Positions 9,301-16,779 of a DNA stretch of 48,663 nucleotides are shown here, piece by piece; position 1 is the first letter of the stretch, and each line of letters starts with the position of its first letter. This DNA comes from Verrucomicrobiota bacterium (GTDB lineage: Bacteria > Verrucomicrobiota > Verrucomicrobiia > Chthoniobacterales > UBA10450). The position numbers and the translations under genes are program-made. The notes below the pieces were generated by a model. It was given only the letters and a program-made list of their open reading frames with translations, was not told the origin of the DNA and ran no database searches. The stretch spans positions 1 through 48,663 of the forward strand of contig QHRF01000081.1 of NCBI GenBank assembly GCA_003220055.1, read 5' to 3'.

Positions 9301-9338
9301 CGCCGCTCTACCGGGACGAATTTCTCGGACCGCGCTAA
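6327..9338 (+). CDS. putA: Bifunctional proline dehydrogenase / L-glutamate gamma-semialdehyde dehydrogenase
   Basis: This 1003-residue enzyme oxidises proline to glutamate in two steps, with FAD in the first domain and NAD+ in the second. The proline dehydrogenase barrel spans about residues 80-440 and ends with the signature YLVRRLLENTSNEGF (R412, R413). The aldehyde dehydrogenase domain spans about 500-975, with the general base E753 (CEMGGKNA) and catalytic C787 (GQKCSACSR). There is no N-terminal ribbon-helix-helix DNA-binding domain, so it is a non-regulatory PutA. It stands alone, with no proline permease beside it. The 5' flank has an AT-rich GATTAGTTTTTAGCT box ending right at the ATG, and no Shine-Dalgarno sequence is visible. 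Confidence 0.97.
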   Translation: MGALQTEIERRGERIFDLVDRHPESLFSKAGFYQRMMALSMRDEHFKVQLFRFVDVLASLHRGTDIVQHLDEYFADMRNGYAPLIRTFARGARIVPWISGQLLRWNVSGMARQFIAGRNPKDVMKMLRKRRSQGIGFTVDLLGEAVVSEQEANEYASRCLELLDHLGRETRGWTDPLGKNTELFPVVNLSVKISALYSQMNPADPADSIIHLAPKLRPILRRARDLGAFVNFDMEGYAHKNATLELFRTLFTETEFRDWPHVGIVIQAYLRDAENDLLDLLDWGRARGTRFAVRLVKGAYWDFEKIKSRQNGWACPVFLQKPESDLNFELLTRILLENESTITAAFGSHNVRSIAHAQALAEQLGIDRTRFEFQLLYGMAGPVKRALVEMGYRVREYCPVGELLPGMSYLVRRLLENTSNEGFLRAKFSEKVSEDELLRNPADLISQGPNGARHVEVSSDGASLDTPAGDTYENAPLVNFVYEQNQDRMQEALARVRPQLGQKYPLVINGERVWTDKTIASINPSSPDDVVGHVAEAGIPEAERAVKAARDAFEKWSRTSFETRCRLLERAADIMHRRRFELSALEVFEVGKAWAEADGDIREAMDFCRFYAHQMRLIGRPRLTQHVLGEESYQHYWPRGVAMIIAPWNFPMAILCGMTTAALVTGNTVIMKPAEQSAVIGAMLMEIFEEAGVPPGVLNYLPGKGSVMGAHLVDHKDIDLIAFTGSREVGLRIWESAGKTREGQRELKRVICEMGGKNAVIIDADADLDEAIVDTIYSAFGYQGQKCSACSRLIILEEIYPRAIERLLNAAASLRVGNPEEPGITVGPVIDRTAHKRILEYIDIGKNESRLAFQRADVPQKGFFIPPTIFTNVSPKTRIACEEIFGPVLSVMKARDLDEAFEIANSTEFALTAGFFSRSPANIERAKAEIVAGNVYVNRSCTGAVVGRHPFGGFKMSGGGTKAGGADYLLQFVVPRVVTENITRHGFAPETTPLYRDEFLGPR

Positions 9339-9345
9339 TTCGGAT

Positions 9346-9669
9346 CTACCGATCCGGCGGTCGACCTTTGTAAAGCAATTGCACTACGGTCACAATCATA
9401 TAGATGACTGGCCAGGCCGCGGCGACGAGGATGACAGCGAACACCACCATTTCTTTGGCGCGTTCGCGTGCGGCCTCGATTAAATATTCGCGACCCAAGT
9501 TGTAACGTCGGAAGTTGCCGTCGTCGTTAGGCCAGTAGCCGTGCCATCGGCCAGTCCCGGTATGGAAAAAACAATCGGTTCGCGGAAATCGATTATCATC
9601 GAACTGAAAGTTCGGCTTCACGGTGTCCGATACAGCTTGGATCGTTCCACAAGTCAGCGATTCATCCAA
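9346..9669 (-). CDS. Small membrane protein, hypothetical
   Basis: A 107-residue protein with no family I recognise. The N-terminal two thirds is soluble and aromatic/asparagine-rich (GRWHGYWPNDDGNFRRYN), and a single transmembrane helix follows (about residues 74-97), then a short basic tail. Its 5' end overlaps the 3' end of the hydrolase gene by 16 bases, so it is the last gene of that unit; a later start is possible. Its stop lies 7 bases from the convergent putA stop. Function is unknown. Confidence 0.5.
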   Translation of the reverse strand: MDESLTCGTIQAVSDTVKPNFQFDDNRFPRTDCFFHTGTGRWHGYWPNDDGNFRRYNLGREYLIEAARERAKEMVVFAVILVAAAWPVIYMIVTVVQLLYKGRPPDR

Positions 9670-10517
9670 TCGATGATTTTGTCGTGCGCGTGATTGAGCA
9701 CGCTGACGTGATCTGCGTCCTCGACCGCGAAAAATTCAACAAACGGAAATGCGCGCGCGAGCTCGCGCCCCATTCGGACCGGAATCACGTCGTCGCGCGT
9801 GCCGTGAAAAATTGCGATACGCGCATCCGGATTGAGTCTCGCCACTTCGGCCAGGTTTGCCCGATTGTCATAGCTTTCGATCAACAATCGCGCGATCCAA
9901 CTGCCCAGCATCGTGGCTGCTTCCTCTCGCAGCGTTGTGAACGGCGAAATCAGAACCACTCTTTGCACATGATGATGCATTGCAAAATCTAGCGCGACCG
10001 CCGCTCCTAACGAATGGCCGATGGTGCAAAGTGTAAGTTGCTCTTCGCTTAGTCTTAATCGCTCGCGCAGCGCCTTGAGCGCGGCGTCCGTGGAAGCACG
10101 CGTGCTCGCGATCGTCGCGTAGCCGCCGTTCTTTCCGTAACCGGGATAATCGATGAGAAGAAAGGCGTCGTCGTGCGCCCAATATTCGCGAAGAATTGTC
10201 GTCCAATCGAGCGCAAGCGAACCGTTCCCGCAAAACGCGATCCAAAGACGTTTCGGAAATGGTGCGGTTGCCGGAATGTAATACGCACAATATTTCGCGG
10301 TCGCGACTGTATAGTTAATTTCGACGCCGTTCGCCGGAAACGCATACGCATAGCTCTCGTCGTACGGGCGCGGATGGTAAACCATCGAGTGCTGCCGAAA
10401 ATAGAGAATCAACAGCGCAGCAAGAAGAAGGAGGCAAACGCCAAGGAGTGTCCGAATTACTCTGCGCGGCCAGAGTTGAGTAAAACCGCGGTTCCGCGTT
10501 GAGGACGGATTACGCAT
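9654..10517 (-). CDS. Membrane-anchored alpha/beta hydrolase
   Basis: A 287-residue alpha/beta hydrolase with an uncleaved N-terminal signal anchor (about residues 20-40). The catalytic triad is visible: S169 in the nucleophile elbow GHSLGA, D242 in HGTRDDVIP, and H270 in EDADHVS. It resembles the FrsA/ABHD13-17 type of serine hydrolases (esterase, thioesterase or peptidase); the substrate cannot be told. The domain probably faces the periplasm. It is likely co-transcribed with the upstream WxxGxW lipoprotein (62-base gap) and the overlapping small membrane protein downstream. Confidence 0.82.
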   Translation of the reverse strand: MRNPSSTRNRGFTQLWPRRVIRTLLGVCLLLLAALLILYFRQHSMVYHPRPYDESYAYAFPANGVEINYTVATAKYCAYYIPATAPFPKRLWIAFCGNGSLALDWTTILREYWAHDDAFLLIDYPGYGKNGGYATIASTRASTDAALKALRERLRLSEEQLTLCTIGHSLGAAVALDFAMHHHVQRVVLISPFTTLREEAATMLGSWIARLLIESYDNRANLAEVARLNPDARIAIFHGTRDDVIPVRMGRELARAFPFVEFFAVEDADHVSVLNHAHDKIIDWMNR

Positions 10518-10579
10518 CGCGTCGCAAGAACGTGCTGGCCGCGACGCGATGCAAATCCAATTTGCAGACTACAGGCCCT

Positions 10580-10954
10580 TTATCGCCAGTGACCGGGAAC
10601 CCAAATCCAACCTGCACCTCTGCTCACCCAATGTCCTGGGACCCAAACAGCCGTGGTACGGGGCGGTCTGACCCAAGAGCCAGACACCCAAACGTAATCC
10701 CTTCCGGACCATCGCCAGTAGCCGGGTGTCCAAATGTAACCCGGACCCGGCGCGACGGTTTGCGCTTCAATCCGAACGGACGGCGGCGCCTGTGGCACCA
10801 CAACCTCGCGTGTCACAACCGCACTCGACGGAACTCCCGTGGTCACCTCTTGCGTGGTCGTCGTAGTCGTCGTCGTAACCGGCGGCGGCGTTTCGTCGGC
10901 GCAGCCGATCATTGCGAACGGTACTAAGGCCAACATCCAAATGCGTATTCTCAT
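10580..10954 (-). CDS. WxxGxW-repeat lipoprotein
   Basis: A 124-residue lipoprotein. The signal peptide (RIRIWMLALVPFAMIGC) ends in a lipobox with C18. A threonine run of eight residues follows, then a short linker. The C-terminal half carries four aromatic repeats of the WxPGxW type (YIWTPGYW, YVWVSGSW, AVWVPGHW, WIWVPGHW). Such YXWXPGXW proteins are outer-membrane-associated in many Gram-negative bacteria, with poorly known function. The ATG at 10954 is chosen over 11014 because AAGGGAG lies just upstream and the signal peptide starts there. The gene is divergent from rsmI. Confidence 0.8.
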   Translation of the reverse strand: MRIRIWMLALVPFAMIGCADETPPPVTTTTTTTTQEVTTGVPSSAVVTREVVVPQAPPSVRIEAQTVAPGPGYIWTPGYWRWSGRDYVWVSGSWVRPPRTTAVWVPGHWVSRGAGWIWVPGHWR

Positions 10955-10966
10955 AGTGCTCCCTTC

Positions 10967-10974
10967 TGTATAAT
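10967..10974 (+). promoter_or_regulatory. Candidate -10 box for the rsmI-rplU-rpmA translation cluster
   Basis: The intergenic segment between the divergent lipoprotein and rsmI holds a consensus TATAAT at 10969-10974 preceded directly by TG. It would place a transcript start near 10981, about 38 bases before the rsmI ATG. No good -35 box is seen 17 bases upstream. Confidence 0.35.
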
Positions 10975-11018
10975 CTTCGTTTCTCGTTAGACGGCTTGGC
11001 CTTATCAAATTCACCCCG

Positions 11019-11705
11019 ATGCTTTACGTCGTTGCTACCCCAATCGGAAACCTTGGCGACATCACCCTGCGCGCGCACGAAATTTTGAAAGATGTCGATC
11101 TTGTCGCGGCCGAGGACACCCGACACTCCGGGATTTTGTTGAAGCATTATCAGATCAAAAAACCGCTCATTAGTTATCACGAGCATAACGAAGCGATGCG
11201 CACCGCCCAACTCGTGGAGCGACTCGCGGCCGGCGAAAAAATCGCGCTGATTACCGACGCCGGAACGCCCGGCCTGTCTGATCCCGGCGCGCGATTGATT
11301 CGGGAATGCATCAAACGCGAACTGCCGTTCACAATTATTCCGGGACCGTCTTCAATTTCGACCGCGATTGTGGGCTCCGGATTCTCGACCGATAAATTTT
11401 TCTTTGGCGGATTCCTGCCAGTCAAAAGTGGTCAACGCGAGCGCCAGCTCCGGACCGCCGCCGCGCGTGAAGAAACTTCGATTTATTTCGAATCGCCTTA
11501 TCGCCTGAACAAAACGCTCAAGGCTTGCGTTGACGTGATGCCGGATCGACCACTTTGCGTCGCGCGCGAGCTGACTAAGAAGTTCGAGGAATTCCGGCGA
11601 GGAACAGCAGTGCAGCTACTCACGCATTACGAAGCGCATCCGCCCAAAGGCGAAATTGTCTTATTGATTTCCGAGGTGGATCGGCCGCTCCGCGGACGAT
11701 GCTAA
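11019..11705 (+). CDS. rsmI: 16S rRNA (cytidine-2'-O)-methyltransferase RsmI
   Basis: RsmI uses S-adenosylmethionine to 2'-O-methylate C1402 of 16S rRNA at the decoding site. It belongs to the tetrapyrrole-methylase fold. Family signatures are all present in order: VVATPIGNLGDITLRA at the N-terminus, AEDTRHSG, SYHEHNE, TDAGTPGLSDPG and PGPSS. At 228 residues it is shorter than the usual 270-290 because the C-terminal helical extension is absent, which is seen in some lineages. It heads a plus-strand run of translation genes. A copy of the window-wide motif encodes KDVDL at 11091. Confidence 0.95.
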   Translation: MLYVVATPIGNLGDITLRAHEILKDVDLVAAEDTRHSGILLKHYQIKKPLISYHEHNEAMRTAQLVERLAAGEKIALITDAGTPGLSDPGARLIRECIKRELPFTIIPGPSSISTAIVGSGFSTDKFFFGGFLPVKSGQRERQLRTAAAREETSIYFESPYRLNKTLKACVDVMPDRPLCVARELTKKFEEFRRGTAVQLLTHYEAHPPKGEIVLLISEVDRPLRGRC

Positions 11706-11738
11706 TTAATCGCGGCTCCGCGGCCTGAATTTTTAAAA

Positions 11739-11760
11739 TCGAGCGACGGAGCGCTCGATC
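11739..11760. terminator. Hairpin between rsmI and rplU
   Basis: ATCGAGCG (11739-11746) pairs with CGCTCGAT (11753-11760) across a six-base loop. There is no T-run after it, so it may be a weak terminator or attenuator in the leader of the ribosomal protein genes rather than a strong terminator. Confidence 0.35.
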
Positions 11761-11827
11761 CACTTTCTGTTTGCCAAACACGTCCTTCTGTGTGAATTTG
11801 CGCGGCTTTTTCTCCCCGGAAAAACCA

Positions 11828-12163
11828 ATGACCTACGCAATCATCAAGACTGGCGGACGGCAGTATCGCGTCGCGGAAGGCGACACGGTGGATGTCGATC
11901 TTCTGGATGTCGATGCGGGGAAAACCGCGACCTTCGGCGAAGTGTTGATGTTCGCCGACGGCAAGCATATCACTCATGGCGATCCGCTAATTTTGGGCGC
12001 GAAAGTCACGGCCGAAGTTGTCGAGCAGCGTAAGGACAAAAAGGTCATCGCGTTCAAGTACAGACGGCGCAAAGGTTATCACCGCACGGTTGGACATCGC
12101 CGCAAACTGACTCGAGTGAAAATCAAAAGCATCACCGGCGGCTCAAAATCGAAAAAATCTTAA
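11828..12163 (+). CDS. rplU: Large ribosomal subunit protein bL21
   Basis: L21 binds 23S rRNA domains in the early 50S assembly. The 111-residue product has the standard start MTYAIIKTGGRQYRV and the C-terminal rRNA-binding signature KYRRRKGYHRTVGHRR. The ATG at 11828 is the family start; an in-frame upstream extension to 11771 would add 19 residues with no family support. rpmA follows after 3 bases, the usual L21-L27 pair. The window-wide motif occurs at 11892, encoding VDVDLL. Confidence 0.97.
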   Translation: MTYAIIKTGGRQYRVAEGDTVDVDLLDVDAGKTATFGEVLMFADGKHITHGDPLILGAKVTAEVVEQRKDKKVIAFKYRRRKGYHRTVGHRRKLTRVKIKSITGGSKSKKS

Positions 12164-12166
12164 GTC

Positions 12167-12421
12167 ATGGCTCATAAAAAAGGACAAGGCAGCGTTAAGA
12201 ACGGCCGCGACAGCGTTAGCAAGCGGCTCGGTGTAAAAAGATTCGGCAGCGAGTTGGTCGTGGCTGGCAACATCATTGTTCGCCAGCGCGGCACGAAATT
12301 TCTGCCGGGTAAGAACGTTGGCCTCGGCCGCGATTACACGATTTTCGCGCTGGTCGACGGCAACGTTCGCTTCGATCGGGGTGGAAGACGAGTCAATATC
12401 GATCCGGTCGCTGCGAAATAA
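12167..12421 (+). CDS. rpmA: Large ribosomal subunit protein bL27
   Basis: L27 sits near the peptidyl transferase centre, where its N-terminal tail contacts tRNA. The 84-residue protein begins [16 protein letters not shown] with no cleavable N-terminal extension. It contains the typical [12 protein letters not shown] and [12 protein letters not shown] segments. It follows rplU by 3 bases and was surely co-transcribed with it. The next gene, adk, begins 49 bases later. Confidence 0.97.
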   Translation: MAHKKGQGSVKNGRDSVSKRLGVKRFGSELVVAGNIIVRQRGTKFLPGKNVGLGRDYTIFALVDGNVRFDRGGRRVNIDPVAAK

Positions 12422-12470
12422 TCGTTTCTCTTCCCGATTGGCTGCGAGAGCAGTATAACCATTCGCTTTC

Positions 12471-13073
12471 ATGAAATACCGCACGTTCATCCTGTTTGGT
12501 GCGCCCGGCAGCGGGAAAGGGACCCAGGGCAAAACGCTCGGTACCATTCCGCGCTTTTATCATTGTCCGTGCGGCGACGTGTTTCGTTCGATCGATACGC
12601 GCACAAAAGTCGGGAAAGCGTTTCTGGAATACTCGAGCAAAGGCCAGCTCGTTCCCGACGACATTACTGTCGAACTTTGGAAAGAAGCGATCGATGCCGC
12701 GGTGGACGCGCACAAATTCAAACCGGACATCGACATCCTCGTGCTCGACGGCATTCCGCGGAATGTGAATCAGGCCAAGATCATGCGGGAGCTCATCGAC
12801 GTGGAAAAAGTTTTTCATCTCGCCTGCCCAAACCGCGAAACGTTGTTCGGCCGGTTGAAAAAGCGCGCGCTGAAAGACAATCGCCTCGATGACGCCAATG
12901 AAGAGGTCATCCAAAAGCGGCTCGACATTTACGAAATGGAATCCAAGCCGGTGCTGAGTCATTATCCCAAAGATTGCATCATCGTGATTGACGCCATGCA
13001 GCCGCCCGCGAAAGTGTTATTCGATATCTTAGCGAGCGTAAATGGCGTCAAACATGAGTCAGCAGCAGTTTGA
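12471..13073 (+). CDS. adk: Adenylate kinase-type nucleoside monophosphate kinase
   Basis: The enzyme transfers phosphate between ATP and AMP (or a related NMP). The P-loop GAPGSGKGTQ is at residues 10-19, and the NMP-binding segment includes GDVFR and VLDGIPRN. A short LID (about residues 120-140) lacks the zinc cysteines of some Gram-positive enzymes. At 200 residues it is of normal short-form length. The sequence is somewhat divergent from canonical Adk (for example PCGDVFRSID and GIPRN instead of GFPR), so AMP specificity is likely but not proven. Its 3' end overlaps the next small gene. Confidence 0.85.
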   Translation: MKYRTFILFGAPGSGKGTQGKTLGTIPRFYHCPCGDVFRSIDTRTKVGKAFLEYSSKGQLVPDDITVELWKEAIDAAVDAHKFKPDIDILVLDGIPRNVNQAKIMRELIDVEKVFHLACPNRETLFGRLKKRALKDNRLDDANEEVIQKRLDIYEMESKPVLSHYPKDCIIVIDAMQPPAKVLFDILASVNGVKHESAAV

Positions 13074-13296
13074 AAATTTCACCGCCTCGACCCTGTATTG
13101 CGAGAAATGCCGGGCGACGACGCCCGTGCGTGAGAAGCTGCTGCTAGTTCTGCCCGACCGCGAGATCTTCGATTATCTCTGCACCGAGTGCGGCTCTTCG
13201 GTCGGACAACGCGAAGTCACCGCCGGCGAAAAAATGATGGCCGAAGCGGTCGCCGGCCGAAATCGCAGGAGCGTACCTCTTCGATCGCTTCGATAA
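13042..13296 (+). CDS. Small zinc-ribbon protein between adk and fmt
   Basis: An 84-residue protein with two CxxC knuckles, C20-C23 (YCEKC) and C47-C50 (LCTEC), spaced as in a zinc ribbon, and a basic C-terminus. I do not recognise a named family. It overlaps the 3' end of adk by 32 bases; the in-frame ATG at 13054 is an equally plausible start and would leave a 20-base overlap. fmt starts 7 bases after its stop, so all three are translationally linked. The location in a translation cluster suggests a ribosome- or RNA-associated role, which is inference only. Confidence 0.72.
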   Translation: MASNMSQQQFENFTASTLYCEKCRATTPVREKLLLVLPDREIFDYLCTECGSSVGQREVTAGEKMMAEAVAGRNRRSVPLRSLR

Positions 13297-13303
13297 ACCG
13301 CTA

Positions 13304-14203
13304 ATGCGGATCGTATTCATCGGCACGGGCGAAATCGGCGTGCCGACGTTGAGTGCGCTGCAAAAATCCGAGCACGAATTAGTTGGAGTTGTTACGCAAC
13401 CCGACAAGCCGGTTGGGCGCAGTCAAAAAATCACTGCGCCGCCGATCAAAGCGGCGCTGGCCGGAAGCAAGATGTCGATTTTGCAGCCGGCGCGAATTAA
13501 AAATCCCGAAGCGATCGATCAAATTCGTGCTCTTGTGCCCGACGTGATCGTGGTCACGGCCTATGGACAGATCTTGCCACGCGCGGTGCTCGACATTCCG
13601 AAGATCGCAAATTTGAATTTGCACGCATCGCTTTTGCCGCGCTGGCGTGGAGCCGCCCCGATTCAGGCAGCCATCGCGGCCGGCGATCACGAGACGGGCG
13701 TTACCGTGATCTACATGGATGAAGGCCTCGATACCGGCGACATTTTGCTTCAACGCAAGATCGAAATCTTGCCGACCGAGACGGGTGCGACGTTGCACGA
13801 TCAGCTCGCACAGATCGCGCCGGAAGCGTTGCTCGAATCTTTGCGTGTGCTTGCCGCCGGCAATGCGCCGCGTATTCCGCAAGACAAATCCCTTGCAAAT
13901 TACGCGCCGAAGCTGAAGCGCGAAGCAGGCCGTCTGAATTGGAATGAAAGCGCGGAGGCCATCGAGAGAAAAATTCGCGCTTATAATCCCTGGCCAGGCG
14001 CGTTTACTGAGCTTGGCGGCGGCAATTTAAAAATCTTTACCGCGTCGATCGTCGATCTTCGCGGGAAGCCGGGCGAGATCTTGCGGAAAAATCGGGAACT
14101 TGTTGTTGCGACGTCCGATCGTGCTTTATCGCTAACCGATGTTCAGTTGGAAGGAAAGCGCCGCATGAGCGCCGCGGAATTTTTGCGCGGGCGAGCGTTG
14201 TAA
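13304..14203 (+). CDS. fmt: Methionyl-tRNA formyltransferase
   Basis: Fmt formylates the amino group of Met-tRNAfMet with 10-formyl-tetrahydrofolate to make the initiator. The 299-residue protein has the N-terminal FIGTGEIGVPTL, the folate-site signature LNLHASLLPRWRGAAPIQ with the catalytic Asn-His, and the MDEGLDTGDI loop. The C-terminal OB-like domain starts near residue 205 (KRIEAGRLNW-like segment) and ends with RRMSAAEFLRG. No def (peptide deformylase) gene is adjacent, unlike in many bacteria. It is followed by a 93-base gap before pyrH. Confidence 0.96.
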   Translation: MRIVFIGTGEIGVPTLSALQKSEHELVGVVTQPDKPVGRSQKITAPPIKAALAGSKMSILQPARIKNPEAIDQIRALVPDVIVVTAYGQILPRAVLDIPKIANLNLHASLLPRWRGAAPIQAAIAAGDHETGVTVIYMDEGLDTGDILLQRKIEILPTETGATLHDQLAQIAPEALLESLRVLAAGNAPRIPQDKSLANYAPKLKREAGRLNWNESAEAIERKIRAYNPWPGAFTELGGGNLKIFTASIVDLRGKPGEILRKNRELVVATSDRALSLTDVQLEGKRRMSAAEFLRGRAL

Positions 14204-14296
14204 CCGCGGTCGCCGAGCGCGGCCCTGTGACAACGTTGCTGGCTACAGTCATTTTGCTTTCAAAACGTCGCGGCCTCCTGTTTCATTTGCGCTGCC

Positions 14297-15037
14297 ATGA
14301 AGACCGAGGCGCCCGCTTACAAACGTGTCGTGCTCAAGTTGAGCGGCGAAGCGCTTCAGGAGCGCGGCTCGCGCGAAAACATTTCGCCGTCAGTCGTGCG
14401 CGAGATCGCTGATCGAATCAAGGACGTGCACAGCCTCGGCGTCCAGATTTCGATCGTGATCGGCGGGGGAAATATTTGGCGTGGGTCCTCCGCGGCAGTC
14501 CGCGGCATGGATCGAACGTCGGCGGATTACATGGGCATGCTGGCGACTGTGATCAATGCGCTCGCATTGCGGAGCACGCTCACGAAGATTGGCGTCGAAG
14601 CGCGGGTGCAAACGGCGATCGAAATGAAAAACGTGGCCGAGCCGTTTATTCTTGGCCGGGCGATTCGACATCTCGAACTCGGTCGGGTCGTGATTTTCGC
14701 GGCCGGCACCGGTAATCCTTACTTTTCAACCGACACCGCGGCAGCGTTACGCGCGAGCGAGATCGGTGCCGATGTGATTTTGAAAGCAACCAAAGTGGAT
14801 GGCGTTTACGATCGCGACCCGAATACGGACCCAAACGCGAAACGTTTCGAGCGAATCACATTCACGGAAGCGTTGACGAAGCGATTGCAGGTGATGGATT
14901 CAACCGCGTTTAGTCTTTGCATGGACAATAACGTGCCGATCGTCGTTTTCGACATGAACAAACCGAGTAATATTCGCGACGCTGTCCTCGGCCGAAAAGT
15001 CGGCACGCTCGTTTGCGGCGAAGCGGAGACAACGTAA
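14297..15037 (+). CDS. pyrH: UMP kinase
   Basis: PyrH phosphorylates UMP to UDP in pyrimidine nucleotide synthesis; it is an amino-acid-kinase-fold enzyme normally hexameric and regulated by GTP and UTP. The 246-residue protein carries [33 protein letters not shown] and [13 protein letters not shown], all diagnostic. It precedes frr by 12 bases, the conserved pyrH-frr pair. rpsB and tsf, often just upstream of pyrH, are not here. Confidence 0.97.
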   Translation: MKTEAPAYKRVVLKLSGEALQERGSRENISPSVVREIADRIKDVHSLGVQISIVIGGGNIWRGSSAAVRGMDRTSADYMGMLATVINALALRSTLTKIGVEARVQTAIEMKNVAEPFILGRAIRHLELGRVVIFAAGTGNPYFSTDTAAALRASEIGADVILKATKVDGVYDRDPNTDPNAKRFERITFTEALTKRLQVMDSTAFSLCMDNNVPIVVFDMNKPSNIRDAVLGRKVGTLVCGEAETT

Positions 15038-15049
15038 AAATTTACGGGC

Positions 15050-15610
15050 ATGGACAGAGACGACATTCTTCTCGAAGCGGAGATGGCGATGGAAAAGAGC
15101 GTCGATTATCTGGCTCACGAATTTTCCGGTGTGCGGACGGGCAAAGCGTCGCCCGCGCTGGTCGAGAACATTGACGTGCAGGCCTATGGCTCGACGATGA
15201 AACTGAAGCAGCTCGCGCTTATCACGACCCCGGAATCGCGGTTGCTCGTGTTACAACCATTCGACGCCGGAACGGTGCAGGATATCGAACGCGCGCTGAA
15301 AGAATCAAAGATCGGCATTACCCCGGCGGTCGACGGAAAAATTATTCGACTGCCGATTCCAGAATTATCCGAAGAGCGGCGCAAGGAATTAGCGAGGTCG
15401 CTAAGCAAAATGGCGGAGGAAGCGCGGGTTCGGATCCGGAGTAATCGTCATACGGCGCTCGATGAAGCAAAAAAACTCAAAGGTGGCGGCGGGATCAGCG
15501 AGGATGAACTGCACGACTTGGAAAAACAGATTCAGAAACTGACCGACCGCTTCGTCAAATCAATCGACGATCATCTCAAGCACAAAGAAGCTGAGATCAT
15601 GAAGGTTTGA
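15050..15610 (+). CDS. frr: Ribosome recycling factor
   Basis: RRF works with EF-G to split post-termination ribosomes. The 186-residue protein has the family's long three-helix bundle, with FSGVRTGKASPALVENI near the N-terminus, the hinge domain with PFDAGTVQDIERAL, and a C-terminal helix rich in RIRSNRHTALDEAKKL. Its length is the standard 185 residues. It is the last gene of the plus-strand translation cluster and is followed by an inverted repeat. Confidence 0.97.
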   Translation: MDRDDILLEAEMAMEKSVDYLAHEFSGVRTGKASPALVENIDVQAYGSTMKLKQLALITTPESRLLVLQPFDAGTVQDIERALKESKIGITPAVDGKIIRLPIPELSEERRKELARSLSKMAEEARVRIRSNRHTALDEAKKLKGGGGISEDELHDLEKQIQKLTDRFVKSIDDHLKHKEAEIMKV

Positions 15611-15612
15611 AA

Positions 15613-15668
15613 TCTTCCTCTCGGTCTGAATCTTTGAATCAAGACTAAGAGAAAGCGGTAGAGGAAGA
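15613..15668. terminator. Inverted repeat between convergent frr and membrane-protein gene
   Basis: TCTTCCTCT (15613-15621) is the reverse complement of AGAGGAAGA (15660-15668) with a 38-base interior. It lies precisely in the gap between the convergent genes, so it may serve as a bidirectional terminator, although there is no long T-run. Confidence 0.4.
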
Positions 15669-15669
15669 G

Positions 15670-16485
15670 TTACAGCCGGACCAGGTCGAGCAGGAACTGG
15701 CACCAGAGATAGATCATTCCACGCCACGAGTATTTCACGTCGCCTTCGGGCGTCTGCTTGAGCACACCTTTGTCAATGTTGTGCGCAATCTGTTCGCGCA
15801 AATCGCGCTCCATTTCTTTTTCGATCCGTTCATCGTCCAACGGATCGATTGCGTCCCTCTGCACATTATTTTTCCGCAAAAACGCGCGGTGGCTCTGATA
15901 CAGCTGCCAGAATGATTGGTCAGGCCGCTGGCGGTTGATGCGAAATTGCGGCGTCAGTTTCAATCCATAGGAGAGCGGGTAATTCCACGTCGTCCAGATG
16001 ATGCCGGTCCGGGATCGGGACGAGATTCGCAGATAATAAAACGAGAGATCGTGTTGCTCGTTGAGGCAAATAGTCGCCTGGGCGCGATCTTCGGCTTTGT
16101 AAAAGAGGCGAAAGAATTGGCGGTAATCTTCCCAATCCCAGCCGGCGTCGTTCACGTGCACGAAACCTTCGCTCTCGATTTCGCGCGTGATTTCGTTGAG
16201 TGTTGGAAAGGTGTCGCTCGAAGGCGGCGGCTTGGGACGGAGTTGTTTCTCCTTCGGTAAACGCAACGCCCGAATGCGGGTAAGAATCTCCACCCAGGGC
16301 AAAAAGAACCAGGCGGCCGCGGCGACTGCCCCGAGGACGTGGCTGTCGGTCACAAAATAGACCAGCAGATAGGAAACGATGAGGATTGCGATTGCGCCGG
16401 CCTTTTGGGAGAACGAACTTTGAAAACTGCGCAGGGCGACTGCCAAAACTCCTACGCCGAGTAGGATAAAAAGCTTGAAGAGCAT
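15670..16485 (-). CDS. Membrane protein with cytoplasmic domain, hypothetical
   Basis: A 271-residue protein of a family I do not recognise. Two or three hydrophobic segments occupy residues 1-70. A soluble domain follows (about 85-271), rich in tryptophan and tyrosine (DAGWDWEDYRQFFRLFY) with a charged DDERIEKEMERDLREQ helix. Its ATG overlaps the stop of the glutaredoxin gene (TAATG), so it is translationally coupled to it and lies in the proS-glutaredoxin unit. Function is unknown. Confidence 0.7.
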   Translation of the reverse strand: MLFKLFILLGVGVLAVALRSFQSSFSQKAGAIAILIVSYLLVYFVTDSHVLGAVAAAAWFFLPWVEILTRIRALRLPKEKQLRPKPPPSSDTFPTLNEITREIESEGFVHVNDAGWDWEDYRQFFRLFYKAEDRAQATICLNEQHDLSFYYLRISSRSRTGIIWTTWNYPLSYGLKLTPQFRINRQRPDQSFWQLYQSHRAFLRKNNVQRDAIDPLDDERIEKEMERDLREQIAHNIDKGVLKQTPEGDVKYSWRGMIYLWCQFLLDLVRL

Positions 16486-16730
16486 TACGGGTTGATTTGA
16501 TGCTCGCTCAGGAATTTTTCCAATTGATCGGTATCGAAATTCGCGATGACATGGTCGCCGGCGACAAACGTCGGCACATAAGTTTGCTCGGAAAGTTCCT
16601 TCATTTCCTCGTAGGCTTGTCGATCTTCGCCGACATCGATCGCGGTGAACTTATAGCCGCGCGCTTCCAAATATTCCTTGGCATCGATGCACCACGAACA
16701 CCATTCGCGGCTGTAGAGCTTTAATTCCAT
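16485..16730 (-). CDS. Glutaredoxin-like protein
   Basis: An 80-residue thioredoxin-fold protein with the dithiol site WCSWC (residues 10-14) close to the N-terminus, the cis-Pro segment YVPTFV, and the C-terminal helix. It resembles the NrdH/glutaredoxin 3 class. The ATG at 16730 is chosen because MELKLYSREWC is the normal family start. The longer in-frame reading to 16859 runs back into the 3' end of proS and has no family support. It follows proS by 49 bases and is coupled by TAATG to the next gene. Confidence 0.88.
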   Translation of the reverse strand: MELKLYSREWCSWCIDAKEYLEARGYKFTAIDVGEDRQAYEEMKELSEQTYVPTFVAGDHVIANFDTDQLEKFLSEHQINP

Positions 16731-16779
16731 CAAGAGCGGAAATAAACGATGGCCTCGTGCTGCGTCAATAAGATCGAGC

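Noticed and set aside
12393-12962. A 189-codon minus-strand frame over rpmA and adk
   Set aside because: Both opposing genes are clear, and the frame shows no domain or start signal.
14204-14296. CCGCGGTCGCCGAGCGCGG hairpin between fmt and pyrH as another REP copy
   Set aside because: The stem is only five bases and the GGTAG/CTACC arms are missing; it could be a decayed copy, but evidence is too weak.
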